From Planotetraspora mira (GTDB taxonomy: Bacteria > Actinomycetota > Actinomycetes > Streptosporangiales > Streptosporangiaceae), in contig NZ_BOOO01000008.1 in the NCBI RefSeq assembly GCF_016863275.1, positions 236,340 through 300,339 of the forward strand: a stretch of DNA of 64,000 bases, given 5' to 3'. Under the pieces are notes generated by a model. The model saw nothing but the letters and a program-made list of their open reading frames with translations. It did not search any database and was not told the origin of the DNA. Numbering within the stretch: the first letter of the stretch is position 1; every line of letters starts with the position of its first letter. Shown here piece after piece: positions 7,876-16,818 of this stretch. The translations under genes and the position numbers were made by a program.

Positions 7876-8781
7876 TCATCCCTTGGTGGCACCCGCAAGC
7901 ATGCCGGAGACCAGAGCGCGCTGCGAGAACAGGAAGAGGACCAGTACCGGCACGATGGCGATGATGATCGCCAGTGCCAGTTCCGGGCTGGTGATGTTCA
8001 GGCCGGCACCGGCCACCGGGTTGAACGACGGGGTGGACGACAGCAACTGGTTCAGCCCCACCTGGATCGGAAACTGGTCGCTGTTCGGCAACACCAGGTA
8101 CGGGAGGAAGAAATTGTTCCAGTTGCCGACGAAGCTGAAGAACGCGACGAGCGCGGCGACCGGTTTCGCCAGCGGCAGCGCGATCCGGGTGAACAGCTGC
8201 CATTCCGAACATCCGTCGATGCGCGCCGCGGCCAGGATCTCCCTCGGCAGGGTCGTCGCGAAGTAGATGTACACCAGATAGACGCCGAAGGGGTAGAACG
8301 AGAACGGCAGGATGACTGACCAGATCGTGCCGATCAGCCCGAATTGGTTGAGCTCGAGGAAGATCGGCAGCACCAGGGTCGCCGTCGGCATGATCATGAC
8401 CACTAGTGTGATTACGAGCAGGGTTTTCCGGCCCCGGAACTTCGTCAGCGCCAGCGCGTATCCGGCGGGCACGCTGGTGGCCAGGGTGACAACGAGCGCC
8501 CCGATGGAGTAGACCGCGGAATTGCGCAGCCAGACCAACAGCGCGTGGTCCTGAAACGTGATCAGGTGCCGCCAGGCCGCGCCGAGATTGGCCAGAGACC
8601 CGAAAGACAGCGGGTTGTCATGGATGAGCTCGTTCGCCGTCTTGGTCGGGGCGAGCAGCAGCCAGATGACCGGAACGATGAAGAACAGCAGCAGTGCCGC
8701 GAACAGCACGATCACGATGAGGTTCGGCACCAGGGTCGACTGGCGGCGCCGTGTCGCCGACGCGTGAGAGGTGTTCGTCAT
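7876..8781 (-). CDS. Carbohydrate ABC transporter permease (MalG type)
   Basis: A 301-residue inner-membrane permease of the CUT1 sugar importers. The first TM segment (LIVIVLFAALLLFFIVPVIW) is followed by five more, with the cytoplasmic EAA loop EILAAARIDGCSEWQLFTRI, which docks the ATPase, about 90 residues from the C-terminus, and a membrane-embedded end (LALAIIIAIVPVLVLFLF). The ATG at 8781 overlaps the stop of the MalF-type gene by four bases (ATGA), so the two are translationally coupled. No ATP-binding subunit is encoded nearby; actinomycete CUT1 importers often share an MsiK-type ATPase encoded elsewhere. Confidence 0.93.
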   Translation of the reverse strand: MTNTSHASATRRRQSTLVPNLIVIVLFAALLLFFIVPVIWLLLAPTKTANELIHDNPLSFGSLANLGAAWRHLITFQDHALLVWLRNSAVYSIGALVVTLATSVPAGYALALTKFRGRKTLLVITLVVMIMPTATLVLPIFLELNQFGLIGTIWSVILPFSFYPFGVYLVYIYFATTLPREILAAARIDGCSEWQLFTRIALPLAKPVAALVAFFSFVGNWNNFFLPYLVLPNSDQFPIQVGLNQLLSSTPSFNPVAGAGLNITSPELALAIIIAIVPVLVLFLFSQRALVSGMLAGATKG

Positions 8782-9716
8782 GATTCGTCCACCTTGAACA
8801 GGTCGGAGCGGGTCACCAGCAGCGCGGCACAGATCAGCCCGAGCGCGAGCAGGAAGATCGAGATCGCGGCGGCGCCGTTGAAGTCGCCGTGCTGGAAGGC
8901 GTAGACGTAGGCCAGCTGGTTGGGTGACCATGTCGGGCTGACTCGGCCGAGGCTGGCGGTCTGAAGCATCTGCGGCTCGACGAACAGCTGTGTGCCGCCG
9001 GCGAACGCGAGGATCGCCATGTAGGCGATCCACTTGCGGATCATCGGGATCTGGATGTGCCATGCGGTCTTCCACGGGCCGGCGCCGTCCGTCCGGGCCG
9101 CTTCCAAAACCTCGTCGGGGATGTTGTTGAGCGCGCCGTACATCACCACGATCCAGCCGCCGGCACCGGTCCAGAATGCGATCAGCACGAGGATCACCGG
9201 GAGATCGCCCGGCGACAGCACCGCCGCGAAGTCGGCGAAACCCAGGGAACGCAGCAGCCACGACACCGGGCTGACCGCCGGGTCGAGCATGAACAGCCAC
9301 ACGAGCACGCTCGCCACGCCCGCGAGCGCGCCCGGCAGGTAATACAGGAAGCGGAAGATCGCCGAGAGTCTCGGTCTCATCCGGCTGCGCAGGACGATGG
9401 CGACGACGACTGTCAGCACCACCACCGACAGCAGCCACATCACCAGGTACAGCGAGATGTTGAGGAAGGCGGGCGCGAACCGGTAGTCCTGCGCCACCTT
9501 GATGAACTGGTTGAGCCCGGTGAACTGGCCGCGGTCGTTGGTCAGCGCCAGAAAGAACGCGTACACCGTGGGGAAGATCCCGAAGGCCAGCAGCAGGATC
9601 GCGTAGCCGGAGACGAACAGGTAGCCGGCCAGGCCGGCCCGTCGTCGCGTGGTGGCGCGACGACGGACCGGCGTGACAGAGGACACTGCTTCATGTCCAG
9701 TGTTCAATGCGGTCAT
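8778..9716 (-). CDS. Carbohydrate ABC transporter permease (MalF type)
   Basis: A 312-residue permease, partner of the MalG-type protein encoded next. After a basic N-terminus (RRRATTRRRAG) come six TM segments; the EAA loop is DEVLEAARTDGAGPWKTAWH followed by IQIPMI. The start is ATG at 9716, which overlaps the stop of the binding-protein gene by four bases (ATGA). The gene order binding protein, MalF, MalG is the usual CUT1 arrangement. The imported sugar is unknown, but the operon context (secreted beta-helix enzyme, enolase-superfamily enzyme) points to an oligosaccharide from a plant or microbial polymer. Confidence 0.93.
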   Translation of the reverse strand: MTALNTGHEAVSSVTPVRRRATTRRRAGLAGYLFVSGYAILLLAFGIFPTVYAFFLALTNDRGQFTGLNQFIKVAQDYRFAPAFLNISLYLVMWLLSVVVLTVVVAIVLRSRMRPRLSAIFRFLYYLPGALAGVASVLVWLFMLDPAVSPVSWLLRSLGFADFAAVLSPGDLPVILVLIAFWTGAGGWIVVMYGALNNIPDEVLEAARTDGAGPWKTAWHIQIPMIRKWIAYMAILAFAGGTQLFVEPQMLQTASLGRVSPTWSPNQLAYVYAFQHGDFNGAAAISIFLLALGLICAALLVTRSDLFKVDES

Positions 9717-11101
9717 TTGGTAGCAATCGTGTATCCGACGGACTTCGCCTCGTCGGTGATCGCCGTCTGCCACTGCGGAAGCGTCTCGGTGAGGGTCTTG
9801 CCCTGGGTCAACGCCGGCAGTACGACGTTCGACCAGGCCGTGGCGTCGCTGAACTTGGTGTTCGACCAGCCGGTCCAGACGAGATCGGCCGCCTGCTCGA
9901 AGACGGCGCTGATGTCGGTCGCGAAGTACTTGCTGTTCGCGGGGTTGGCCAGCCACGCCTTGGCCGCCGGGACATAGGCGGGGTAGGTCGGCGCGTTCGC
10001 CTGGAAGTCATTGGATGTGGTGAGCCAGGTGGCCAGGTCGGTGGACGCCTTCAGGTTCTTGCTGTGCGAGGACACCATCCAGACCCCGCCGCCCACGTTG
10101 CCGGTGGCCGCGGTGGTCTCCCCTTCCCAGGTCAGCGGGGCCGCGGCGGCGATCTGTCCGGCCGGGACCTTGAAGGCCGCGTTGAACAGGTACTGCCCGT
10201 ACCAGGACGGGCCGTTGGCCATCACCACCTTGCTGCCGCCAGGGTCCTTCGCGAAGCCCTGGCTGAAGAAGCCCTGCGTGGTCACCGCCTTGGCGGCGAT
10301 CAGTTTGTCGAGCAGGGTCGCCATCCGGGTGCAGTTTCCGTCCGTCAGATCGACCTTGAGTGTGGCCGGGTCCTCCAGTTGAAACGCCGGGCACTGGCTC
10401 GACCAGAAGTAGGACTCTTGGGAGTTGGTGTCGCCGACGGCACCGACCAGGTACCCGGGGTGTTCCTTGGCGACCTGCTCCCCCAGCGCCTCGTACTGCT
10501 CCCAGGTGGTGGGCACCTGGTAGCCGAACTTGTCCATGAGCGTCTTGTTGTACCAGAGCACGACCTGCGCGATGTCGTTGCGCAGGCAGTAGGTGTGCCC
10601 GTTGAACTGGCACGGTGCCAGCGAACCCTTGGCGAAGCCGTCGAGCGTCTGCTGTGGCACCAGGTTCGCATCCAGCGGGGCGGCGAAAGCCGTGGCGGAC
10701 GGACTGGTCGGCTGGGAGGCCCACGTGACGTCCGTGGGGCTGCCGAACACGACGTCCGGCCAGCCGTTGCCGGTCCGGTCGAACAGTTGCACCTTGGTCT
10801 GCAGGTAGGTCGAACCGTTCGCGCTGCCGTCGTAGGTGACGATGTTCATCTTCACGTCGGGGTGCGACTTCTGGTACTGCTGCACGGCTGGAAGCCGGGT
10901 CGAGTCCGCCCATACCGTGATCTGCGATCCGGCGGTCTGCGCGGCGGGCTTGAAGGCGGCCGACGGGCTCGCCGTGGGGGTCGACTGTGTGGCGCTCGCG
11001 CAGCCGGCCAGCACCGTGGCTGCCGACAGCGACAGCAGTGCGAAGGCACTGCGCGACACCAGGCGCCGCATGCCTGGCTTCGCCGACTCGGGTGACTTCA
11101 T
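9713..11101 (-). CDS. Sugar ABC transporter substrate-binding lipoprotein
   Basis: A 462-residue extracellular solute-binding protein (family 1). It has a basic N-terminus, a hydrophobic stretch SAFALLSLSAATVLAGC and a lipobox LAGC (Cys34), so it is anchored outside the membrane. The mature part starts with a Ser/Thr/Ala linker, then QITVWADSTRLPAVQQYQ, and has the family motifs LVGAVGDTNSQ and WVGWSN-like end (VWTGWSNTKF). The start is ATG at 11101, with AGGAAGG seven bases before it; an in-frame ATG 18 bases upstream has no site. First gene of the importer trio and only 29 bases after the enolase-superfamily gene, so part of the same operon. Confidence 0.92.
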   Translation of the reverse strand: MKSPESAKPGMRRLVSRSAFALLSLSAATVLAGCASATQSTPTASPSAAFKPAAQTAGSQITVWADSTRLPAVQQYQKSHPDVKMNIVTYDGSANGSTYLQTKVQLFDRTGNGWPDVVFGSPTDVTWASQPTSPSATAFAAPLDANLVPQQTLDGFAKGSLAPCQFNGHTYCLRNDIAQVVLWYNKTLMDKFGYQVPTTWEQYEALGEQVAKEHPGYLVGAVGDTNSQESYFWSSQCPAFQLEDPATLKVDLTDGNCTRMATLLDKLIAAKAVTTQGFFSQGFAKDPGGSKVVMANGPSWYGQYLFNAAFKVPAGQIAAAAPLTWEGETTAATGNVGGGVWMVSSHSKNLKASTDLATWLTTSNDFQANAPTYPAYVPAAKAWLANPANSKYFATDISAVFEQAADLVWTGWSNTKFSDATAWSNVVLPALTQGKTLTETLPQWQTAITDEAKSVGYTIATK

Positions 11102-11130
11102 GGATATGCCTTCCTGCATTTTAGGGGGGT

Positions 11131-12228
11131 TCAGGCGCCTGGCTCGACGAATTGTCGCAGCTCAGGTCCGTAGTCGAAGTGCGCGGGCAGGGAGATCCCC
11201 GGCCCCTGCGGGGCGTGCACCAACCCCGCCGCGTCGACGTGCCGCTCCCGCACCACGGTGCGGGACGTCACGAGCGATTCGTAGTAGGTGGTGTTCGAGA
11301 TGGCCATGCAGAGGTGGTGGTTCGGGATGTCCGAACCGTGCACCTCCGCCCGGATCCGGTACGCGTCGGCCAGGTGGGCCGTGCGCATCGCACCGGTGAT
11401 GCCGCCCCGCAGGGTCGTGCTGGTGCGCACGCCGAACGTCGCCGCACCGGACTTGATGAAGTCGGCGGAGTTCATGTGTGCTCCGTCGGAGGTCTCTGCC
11501 ACCAGCAGGGGAACGTCCGTCGCCTCGGCCAGTCGCTGGTATGCGGTGATGCTGAACTCGCGCATCGGCTCCTCGTACCAGAGGTAGTCGGCCTCGCTGA
11601 GGGCGCGGCCGAGCCGGATCGCATCCGGCAGGTCGAACCCGGCCGAGCCGTCGTACATGAGCGGCACGTCCGGGCCGACGTGCTCGCGCAGTGCGACGCA
11701 CAGCGCCGCGTCCCGGGTGGCGTCGCCCCAGGCGTGCAGCTTGATGCCGTGGTATCCGAGGTCGAGGCACTGATCGGCGACGTCGAGGAACTCTTCGGTG
11801 GTGGCGAAGGTCGATGTCGACGCGTACGCCGGGATCTCCGTACGGAAGCCGCCGAGCACCTGCCAGGTGGGCTGTCCGCTCACCCGGCCGGCGAGGTCCC
11901 ACAAGGCGATGTCGATCAGGCCGAGGGTGGGCAGCGGGAGCTCCTGGATCCGGTCCAGTTCCCACACCCGGTGCCACAGCCACTCGCGCTGGAATGGGTC
12001 CTGCCCGAGCAGCTCCTCCCGGAACACGCGGTCCACCAGGTCCTGCAACATCACCGCCGCACCCGGGCGGGCGAACAGCGCGACTCCCTCCGCGCCCTCG
12101 TCGGTGCCGATGCGCAGGACCGCGCCCTCGCCCGCGGGGGCGCTGCCGCCCAGTCCGTGCCGCCACTGGAACGGAGGGTCTGCCGCCGGGACGTGGATCC
12201 GGTGGACCTCAACATGCGTGATCTTCAT
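11131..12228 (-). CDS. Enolase-superfamily enzyme (mandelate racemase/muconate lactonizing type)
   Basis: A 365-residue enzyme with the N-terminal capping domain and a C-terminal barrel. Candidate active-site residues sit where the family expects them: the KLH motif at Lys163-His165, Asp193 in YDGSAGFD, Glu219-Glu220 in YEEP, Glu245 in AETSDG, and His297/His304 near the end. These make a metal-dependent acid-sugar dehydratase or racemase plausible. The WYEEP and GGIT-G-MRTAHLA pattern is like sugar-acid dehydratases, but the exact substrate cannot be read. It lies between the secreted beta-helix enzyme and the importer genes (gaps of 43 and 29 bases), suggesting it acts on the imported sugar acid. 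Confidence 0.85.
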   Translation of the reverse strand: MKITHVEVHRIHVPAADPPFQWRHGLGGSAPAGEGAVLRIGTDEGAEGVALFARPGAAVMLQDLVDRVFREELLGQDPFQREWLWHRVWELDRIQELPLPTLGLIDIALWDLAGRVSGQPTWQVLGGFRTEIPAYASTSTFATTEEFLDVADQCLDLGYHGIKLHAWGDATRDAALCVALREHVGPDVPLMYDGSAGFDLPDAIRLGRALSEADYLWYEEPMREFSITAYQRLAEATDVPLLVAETSDGAHMNSADFIKSGAATFGVRTSTTLRGGITGAMRTAHLADAYRIRAEVHGSDIPNHHLCMAISNTTYYESLVTSRTVVRERHVDAAGLVHAPQGPGISLPAHFDYGPELRQFVEPGA

Positions 12229-12271
12229 ACTGACTTTCTGTTCAGGGGGCGCCGTTCGCCCCGGGCCTGCT

Positions 12272-15200
12272 TCAGAAACCGCCGTAGACCTGCAGTTCGT
12301 AGATGCTGCCGCCGTTCCAGTTCGACCCGGTGACGGTCAGCCGGACATACCGCGCCTGCACCGGCGCCGGGGCGAAGGAGGGGTTGGTCCGGTCCGTGGT
12401 GGCCGTGGCGGTGTGGTCGTCGAACGTCGACCACGCCGTTCCGTCCTGTGAGTACTCGAGCCGGTACTTGTAGCCGTTGGTCAGCTCGAACGTCGTCACG
12501 ATGCTCTTCACGGAGGTGACCTGACCGAGGTCGACCTGGATCCATGACGGGTCGGGAAGGCCGAGCCCCTGCGCCCACCGGGTCGACAGATCACCGTCGA
12601 CGGCCAGCGACGGGATGTTCGGCTCCGAATACGAGGACACCGTCACCGGCTTCTTCAACGCGAGATCGTTGTCCGCCGGGGTGGTCAGCGTCAGCTGACT
12701 CGGCGTGGAGGTGTTGCCGGCCGCGTCCTGTGCGGTGACCGAGAACGTGTACGCGGTCGCGGGGGTCAGCCCGGACACGCGCAGTGTCGTCTGCCCGGTC
12801 AGCGCGATCTGCCTACCGTCCTGGGTGACCGTGTAGCCCGCGATCCCCGTGTCGTCCGTCGCGGCGGGCCAGCTCAGGTCCAGGGCGCTGGGCAGCAGCA
12901 CGTTCGCCGACGGCTTTCCGGACAGGACAGGGGCCTGCGTGTCGGTTCCCGTAGCCAGTGGAGCGCCGTAGACCTGCAGTTCGTAGATACTGCCGCCGTT
13001 GAAGTTGGACCCGGTGACGGTCAGCCGCACATAGCGGCCGGCGATCGGCTGGGCGAGTGAGGAGTAGTTCGCCGAGGTGTTCGTGCTCGTGGCGGTGTGG
13101 TCGTCGAAGGTCACCCAGTGGCTCTGGTCGGTCGAGACCTCCAGCCGATACTTGTACCCACTCGACTTCTCGAAGGTGGTGATGACGCCGCTGACGTTGT
13201 ACTGCGCACCGAGGTCGACCTGGATCCACGACGGGTCGGGAAGGCCGAGCCCCTGCGCCCACCGGGTCGACAGATCACCGTCGACGGCCAGCGACGGGAT
13301 GTTCGGCTCCGAATACGAGGACACCGTCACCGGCTTGTTCAGCGCCAGGTCGGTGCCGGAGGGCATCGTCACGGTGAGCTTCTTGCTCGTGCGTGACTGG
13401 TTGCCCGCCGCGTCCCGCGCGGTCACGGTGAAGGTGTACTTCCGTCCTGCGATCAAGCCGGTGACGCGTGCCTGCGGGCCCTTGGAGGCGCTGACCAGCT
13501 CGCCGTCGCGGTAGATGGAGTAGCCGGTGACGCCGACGTTGTCCTGCGAGGCGGGCCAGCTCAGCTGGGCGACGGTCGGGAACGCCGTCACCGCGGAGGG
13601 CGTGCCGGGAACCGACGGCGCGGAGTGGTCGGCGGACGGCTGGTCCGGGTCGAGGTGACGGTAGTTCGGTTGCAGACCCGCGTTGTCCACGATGGACGCG
13701 GGCAACTGCTGGCAGCCGTCGACCGTCGTGTTGTCGGCGACCGTGGAGTTCAACGTGTTGGCCTGCGTCGAATACTGCGGCTGCGTGGTGTAGTTGTACT
13801 CCGCGTCGATGTTCAGCCCGTGGTTCATCAGCAGCCACTGGTAGGCCACGTTGCAGAACGCGTTCTGTGTCGTGTGGAAGTACTGGCTGCCCTCGTCGTG
13901 GTAGATCGCACCGTAGGCGGGCGTGGGGATGTCGGAGATGTAGTTGCCCGAGATCACGCTGCCCGGGTTGGAGCTCAGCGTGTAGATCGCCCCGCCGTCG
14001 GCCTGGTGCTTCATGATGTCGAAGACCCGGTTGTCGGTGATGATGTTGTTCTTCGCCGTGGTGGGGGTGTCCCAGACCGGCACGCCGGAGTTGCCCGGGT
14101 AGTTGGTGTCGCCGCCCTTGTCGGTCAGGCCCCAGCCCCAGCCGACCGAGATCCCGCTGTAGGGCAGGTTGTAGACCTTGTTGTGGCTGATCACGGTGTG
14201 ATCGGTGTAACCGGCGAAGATGCCCAGAGAACCGCCGTACTGGTCGGCCACGTTCGTCACCACGTTGTTGGTGACCCTGTTGTTCTTGGTGATCGACCGC
14301 GCGTCGTCCGGGTGCGCGTCGATCACGTCGGTCCCGCCGACCTGCACGCCGGTGCCGGCGATCTCCTTGAACACGTTGCCGTTGATCACCGTGCCCTGGG
14401 AACCGGTGTTGAGGTTCAGCCCGACCGCGCCGAGGTGGGTGAAGGTGTTACCGGCGAAGGAGATGCCATGGCCGTAGGTGACGTTCACCGCTCCCGGCGT
14501 CTTGACCCACTTGAGCCGCGTGGAGTCGAAGTCGGGGTTGTCCGTGCCGACGATCCGGAAACCCGCCTGCCCCTCCACCATGCCGTCCGCCGAGCTGGGC
14601 GCCAGCCAGGTGGCGTAAGAGAAGGTGATCCCCTCGAAGCCGACATTGCTCACCGGATGATCGATGTCGCCGTCCAGGTCGACCAAGTCCTGCACCCGCG
14701 GCACGGTCACCCTCGCGGTGGACAGGTCCTGCCCGGACTTGGGCATGTAGTAGAGGTCGCCTGTGGTCTTGTCCAGGTACCACTCACCGGGGGTGTCCAG
14801 GAACTCGTAGGCGTTCTCCAGCCAGCTCGGCGTCTGGATCTCCTGCCCCTGGTGCAGGTTCGCGTTGTGCCAGCACTGCTGTTGCATCGTCATCGCGGTC
14901 GCGGTGATGCTCTGCACCGGGCACCGGTACTGCATCCAGCCCCAGCGGCTGTCCACCTCGATCGCCGACTGGTTCTTCAAATGCTGCAGGCTCTGGTCGG
15001 TGATCGCGTAACCGGTCGAGGTCTTGGAGAAGCCGGGCGGGTTGTCGCCGGTACGGGCGCGTGTTTCCAGCTCCCCGTCGACGTACAGCTGGCGCGTGTC
15101 GATGCCGCCGACGTGGGCCTTGTAGATGTTGCGGGCTGGATCCGACAACACCCACCCGCTCACCTGGCTGCCGCCATCCAGCACCGGGTGGGCCCCGGGA

Positions 15201-15559
15201 GCGGCCCGGTAGGTAATCCGGTGTCCGTTCTTGCCCGAGTCGGCGCTGGTCAGCGTGAAGGTATCCGTGATCGGATAATCGCCGTCGGCCAGCACGACAT
15301 CGATGTCACCTTTTGCCCGCTTGGAAATGCCCCGGACGTAGTCTCTGGCACGGTCGAGGGTTTTGAACGGAGAGGCCTTGGCCCCGGAGTTGCCGTCCCG
15401 GCCGGTCACCGGCGAGACATAGACGCTGACGTCCGCTGAATGCGCGTCCGCGGCCCAGGCGGAGCCGGCGGGCACCAGTGCGGTGACGGCCAGGGCGAGC
15501 CCGGCCGCCGCAGTGAACGCTCTACGGGCAGCACGAAATGACGCAGATAATGCCGACAT
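12272..15559 (-). CDS. Secreted right-handed beta-helix protein with two FN3-F5/8 type C pairs
   Basis: A 1095-residue secreted protein. Residues 1-38 form a signal peptide (twin arginines, then TAAAGLALAVTALVPAGSAWA). Residues about 45-620 are a right-handed parallel beta-helix with many short N-rich repeats (NNRVTNNVVTNV, ISHNKVYNLPYSGISVGWGW), as in glycan lyases and hydrolases that use this fold. FN3 domains lie at about 640-728 and 875-960, each followed by an F5/8 type C (CBM32-like) domain at about 735-865 and 969-1095. The catalytic residues and polymer cannot be named from sequence. The start at 15559 is chosen because the signal peptide begins there; the frame continues upstream without likeness. 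It probably attacks a polysaccharide whose products the operon importer takes up. Confidence 0.85.
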   Translation of the reverse strand: MSALSASFRAARRAFTAAAGLALAVTALVPAGSAWAADAHSADVSVYVSPVTGRDGNSGAKASPFKTLDRARDYVRGISKRAKGDIDVVLADGDYPITDTFTLTSADSGKNGHRITYRAAPGAHPVLDGGSQVSGWVLSDPARNIYKAHVGGIDTRQLYVDGELETRARTGDNPPGFSKTSTGYAITDQSLQHLKNQSAIEVDSRWGWMQYRCPVQSITATAMTMQQQCWHNANLHQGQEIQTPSWLENAYEFLDTPGEWYLDKTTGDLYYMPKSGQDLSTARVTVPRVQDLVDLDGDIDHPVSNVGFEGITFSYATWLAPSSADGMVEGQAGFRIVGTDNPDFDSTRLKWVKTPGAVNVTYGHGISFAGNTFTHLGAVGLNLNTGSQGTVINGNVFKEIAGTGVQVGGTDVIDAHPDDARSITKNNRVTNNVVTNVADQYGGSLGIFAGYTDHTVISHNKVYNLPYSGISVGWGWGLTDKGGDTNYPGNSGVPVWDTPTTAKNNIITDNRVFDIMKHQADGGAIYTLSSNPGSVISGNYISDIPTPAYGAIYHDEGSQYFHTTQNAFCNVAYQWLLMNHGLNIDAEYNYTTQPQYSTQANTLNSTVADNTTVDGCQQLPASIVDNAGLQPNYRHLDPDQPSADHSAPSVPGTPSAVTAFPTVAQLSWPASQDNVGVTGYSIYRDGELVSASKGPQARVTGLIAGRKYTFTVTARDAAGNQSRTSKKLTVTMPSGTDLALNKPVTVSSYSEPNIPSLAVDGDLSTRWAQGLGLPDPSWIQVDLGAQYNVSGVITTFEKSSGYKYRLEVSTDQSHWVTFDDHTATSTNTSANYSSLAQPIAGRYVRLTVTGSNFNGGSIYELQVYGAPLATGTDTQAPVLSGKPSANVLLPSALDLSWPAATDDTGIAGYTVTQDGRQIALTGQTTLRVSGLTPATAYTFSVTAQDAAGNTSTPSQLTLTTPADNDLALKKPVTVSSYSEPNIPSLAVDGDLSTRWAQGLGLPDPSWIQVDLGQVTSVKSIVTTFELTNGYKYRLEYSQDGTAWSTFDDHTATATTDRTNPSFAPAPVQARYVRLTVTGSNWNGGSIYELQVYGGF
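12546..12652 (-). repeat. 107-bp perfect direct repeat, copy A (inside the second F5/8 domain)
   Basis: Identical over 107 bases to 13230-13336 in the same gene, 684 bases apart. It encodes the start of each F5/8 domain (KPVTVSSYSEPNIPSLAVDG onward). Outside this block the two domains differ at many positions, so recent gene conversion fits better than a fresh duplication. Confidence 0.9.
13230..13336 (-). repeat. 107-bp perfect direct repeat, copy B (inside the first F5/8 domain)
   Basis: Partner of the copy at 12546-12652; same orientation and no mismatch over 107 bases. Confidence 0.9.
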
Positions 15560-15605
15560 TGAATCCCAATCAACGCGTGCGGGAACTGGAGGGGTGATCA
15601 CGCGG

Positions 15606-15626
15606 CAGTCCTCCGGCCGAGGACTG
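15606..15626 (-). promoter_or_regulatory. Hairpin between the GntR gene and the beta-helix gene
   Basis: CAGTCCTC and GAGGACTG can pair with a five-base loop (8-bp stem). It lies in the 112-base gap and has no U-run, so it may be an RNA-processing or attenuating hairpin and not a clean terminator. Confidence 0.35.
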
Positions 15627-15671
15627 AAGTGAGCCGAACGGATCGGCTGGAACGGAACCCGGGTGACCGGG

Positions 15672-16442
15672 TTATGTGCGGGTGACCAGCCGGTCGCGGA
15701 TCCGGCGTTCGAACTGGTCACGTGTGGTTTCGACGTGCTCGATCATCAGCTTCGCGGCCGTCTCGGGGTCGCCGGCCGCGATCGCCTCGGCGATGCGGAC
15801 GTGCTGCGCGCCGGCCACTTCGAGCGATCCAGGCACGTCGCCGTGGAACAGGAGCACGTCAGACTGCAGCGCGAACTTGCGAATGTTCGCGACGGCGGCT
15901 TGGAGGAACACGTTCTGCGCCGCGGTGCTGACCGCGTTGTGGAAGAGCTCGTCGGCATCGGCGAAACCCTTGGCGTCGGCCTGGTTAGCGGCCGACATGG
16001 ACTGCTCGGCATGCTCCCGGAGCGAACGCACCTGGATCGGTGTGGCCAGGGTCGCCGCACGCGCGGCCGTCTCCCCCTCTATCAACCGGCGGTAGTCCAG
16101 AAGCATCACCACGTGCTGCAGGTCGGTGGGCTGGAAGTGCGCCAGTTCCTCGTCGGCGGGGCTGGCGGGCGCATCTGAGGAGGCGACGAAGATGCCGGCG
16201 CCCTTGCGGACACTGAGCCTGCCGATCGCGGCGAGCACCTTGACCGCTTCTCTCGTCACGTTGCGGGTGGCGCCGAGGATCTCGGCGAGCCCCTTCTCCG
16301 TGGGGAGCCGGTCGCCGGGCCGCAGGTGGTGCTCGGCTATGTAGGCCAGCAACTGCTCCGCGACCAGCTCATAGCCGGGACGGTAGCGGTCGGAGTCGCC
16401 GGCATGTTCGCCGTCGCCGAGTCTCTCCATACCTGCCGTCAT
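15672..16442 (-). CDS. GntR-family regulator, FadR/FCD subfamily
   Basis: A 256-residue transcription factor. The winged helix-turn-helix covers residues about 20-90 (YELVAEQLLAYIAEHHLRPG, DRLPTEKGLAEILGATRNVT, REAVKVLAAIGRLSVRKGAG). The FCD domain follows, with its metal-site pattern in YRRLIEGETAARAATLA, ADELFHNAVSTAAQN and AGAQHVRIAEAIAAGDPETA. The start is ATG at 16442 with GAGGAG nine bases upstream. FCD regulators usually respond to an acid sugar or related carboxylate. First gene of the minus-strand polysaccharide/importer cluster, so it most likely controls it and itself. A short inverted repeat lies 20 bases upstream. Confidence 0.92.
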   Translation of the reverse strand: MTAGMERLGDGEHAGDSDRYRPGYELVAEQLLAYIAEHHLRPGDRLPTEKGLAEILGATRNVTREAVKVLAAIGRLSVRKGAGIFVASSDAPASPADEELAHFQPTDLQHVVMLLDYRRLIEGETAARAATLATPIQVRSLREHAEQSMSAANQADAKGFADADELFHNAVSTAAQNVFLQAAVANIRKFALQSDVLLFHGDVPGSLEVAGAQHVRIAEAIAAGDPETAAKLMIEHVETTRDQFERRIRDRLVTRT

Positions 16443-16461
16443 CGGGCCACTCCTCGGATCG

Positions 16462-16476
16462 ATAGATCTGCTCTAT
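16462..16476. promoter_or_regulatory. Inverted repeat upstream of the GntR gene, candidate operator
   Basis: ATAGA-TCTGC-TCTAT is a 5+5 inverted repeat ending 20 bases before the GntR start. A related AGATCTATTA stands near 16599-16608. Possible autoregulatory site; support is symmetry and position only. Confidence 0.3.
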
Positions 16477-16659
16477 TTCAGGAGAGTATGCACCCATGGG
16501 TCCGCAAACAGAAGAAGGGTCTGCCAAGAATCTTGAGCATCCTCCTGTGATAGCAGACATATATGCACATACCCGGCAAAACAGACACTCATTGACCAGA
16601 TCTATTACCCTCTAGTCCAGAAGATGCGCGCCAGCGGTTTGATCATCGTGGTGACCAGG

Positions 16660-16818
16660 TTCACTGCGGATCGCATCAACGGCGACGAGGCGTTCCAGAG
16701 CGTGGTCCGCCGGATGGTCTCCCTGGTCGACCGCGCCGGCGACGAAGCCACCCACGGTCAACGCTTCCGCGCCCGGGAGCACTTCACCACCACCTCCCGC
16801 TACGTATGGATGCTCTGA
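16660..16818 (+). pseudogene. TenA/thiaminase II family fragment
   Basis: The frame reads GDEAFQSVVRRMVSLVDRAG, then DEATHGQRFRAREHFTTTSR and YVWML, matching the C-terminal end of TenA-like proteins (ALVDR...REHFLTTSRYEWMFW). It stops at 16816-16818, a few residues before the normal end, and the catalytic N-terminal part is missing. Non-functional remnant. Confidence 0.55.

Noticed and set aside
13625..15439. 604-codon plus-strand open frame opposite the beta-helix gene
   Set aside because: Val/Asp/Gly/Arg-rich shadow of the beta-helix coding strand, with no start signals.
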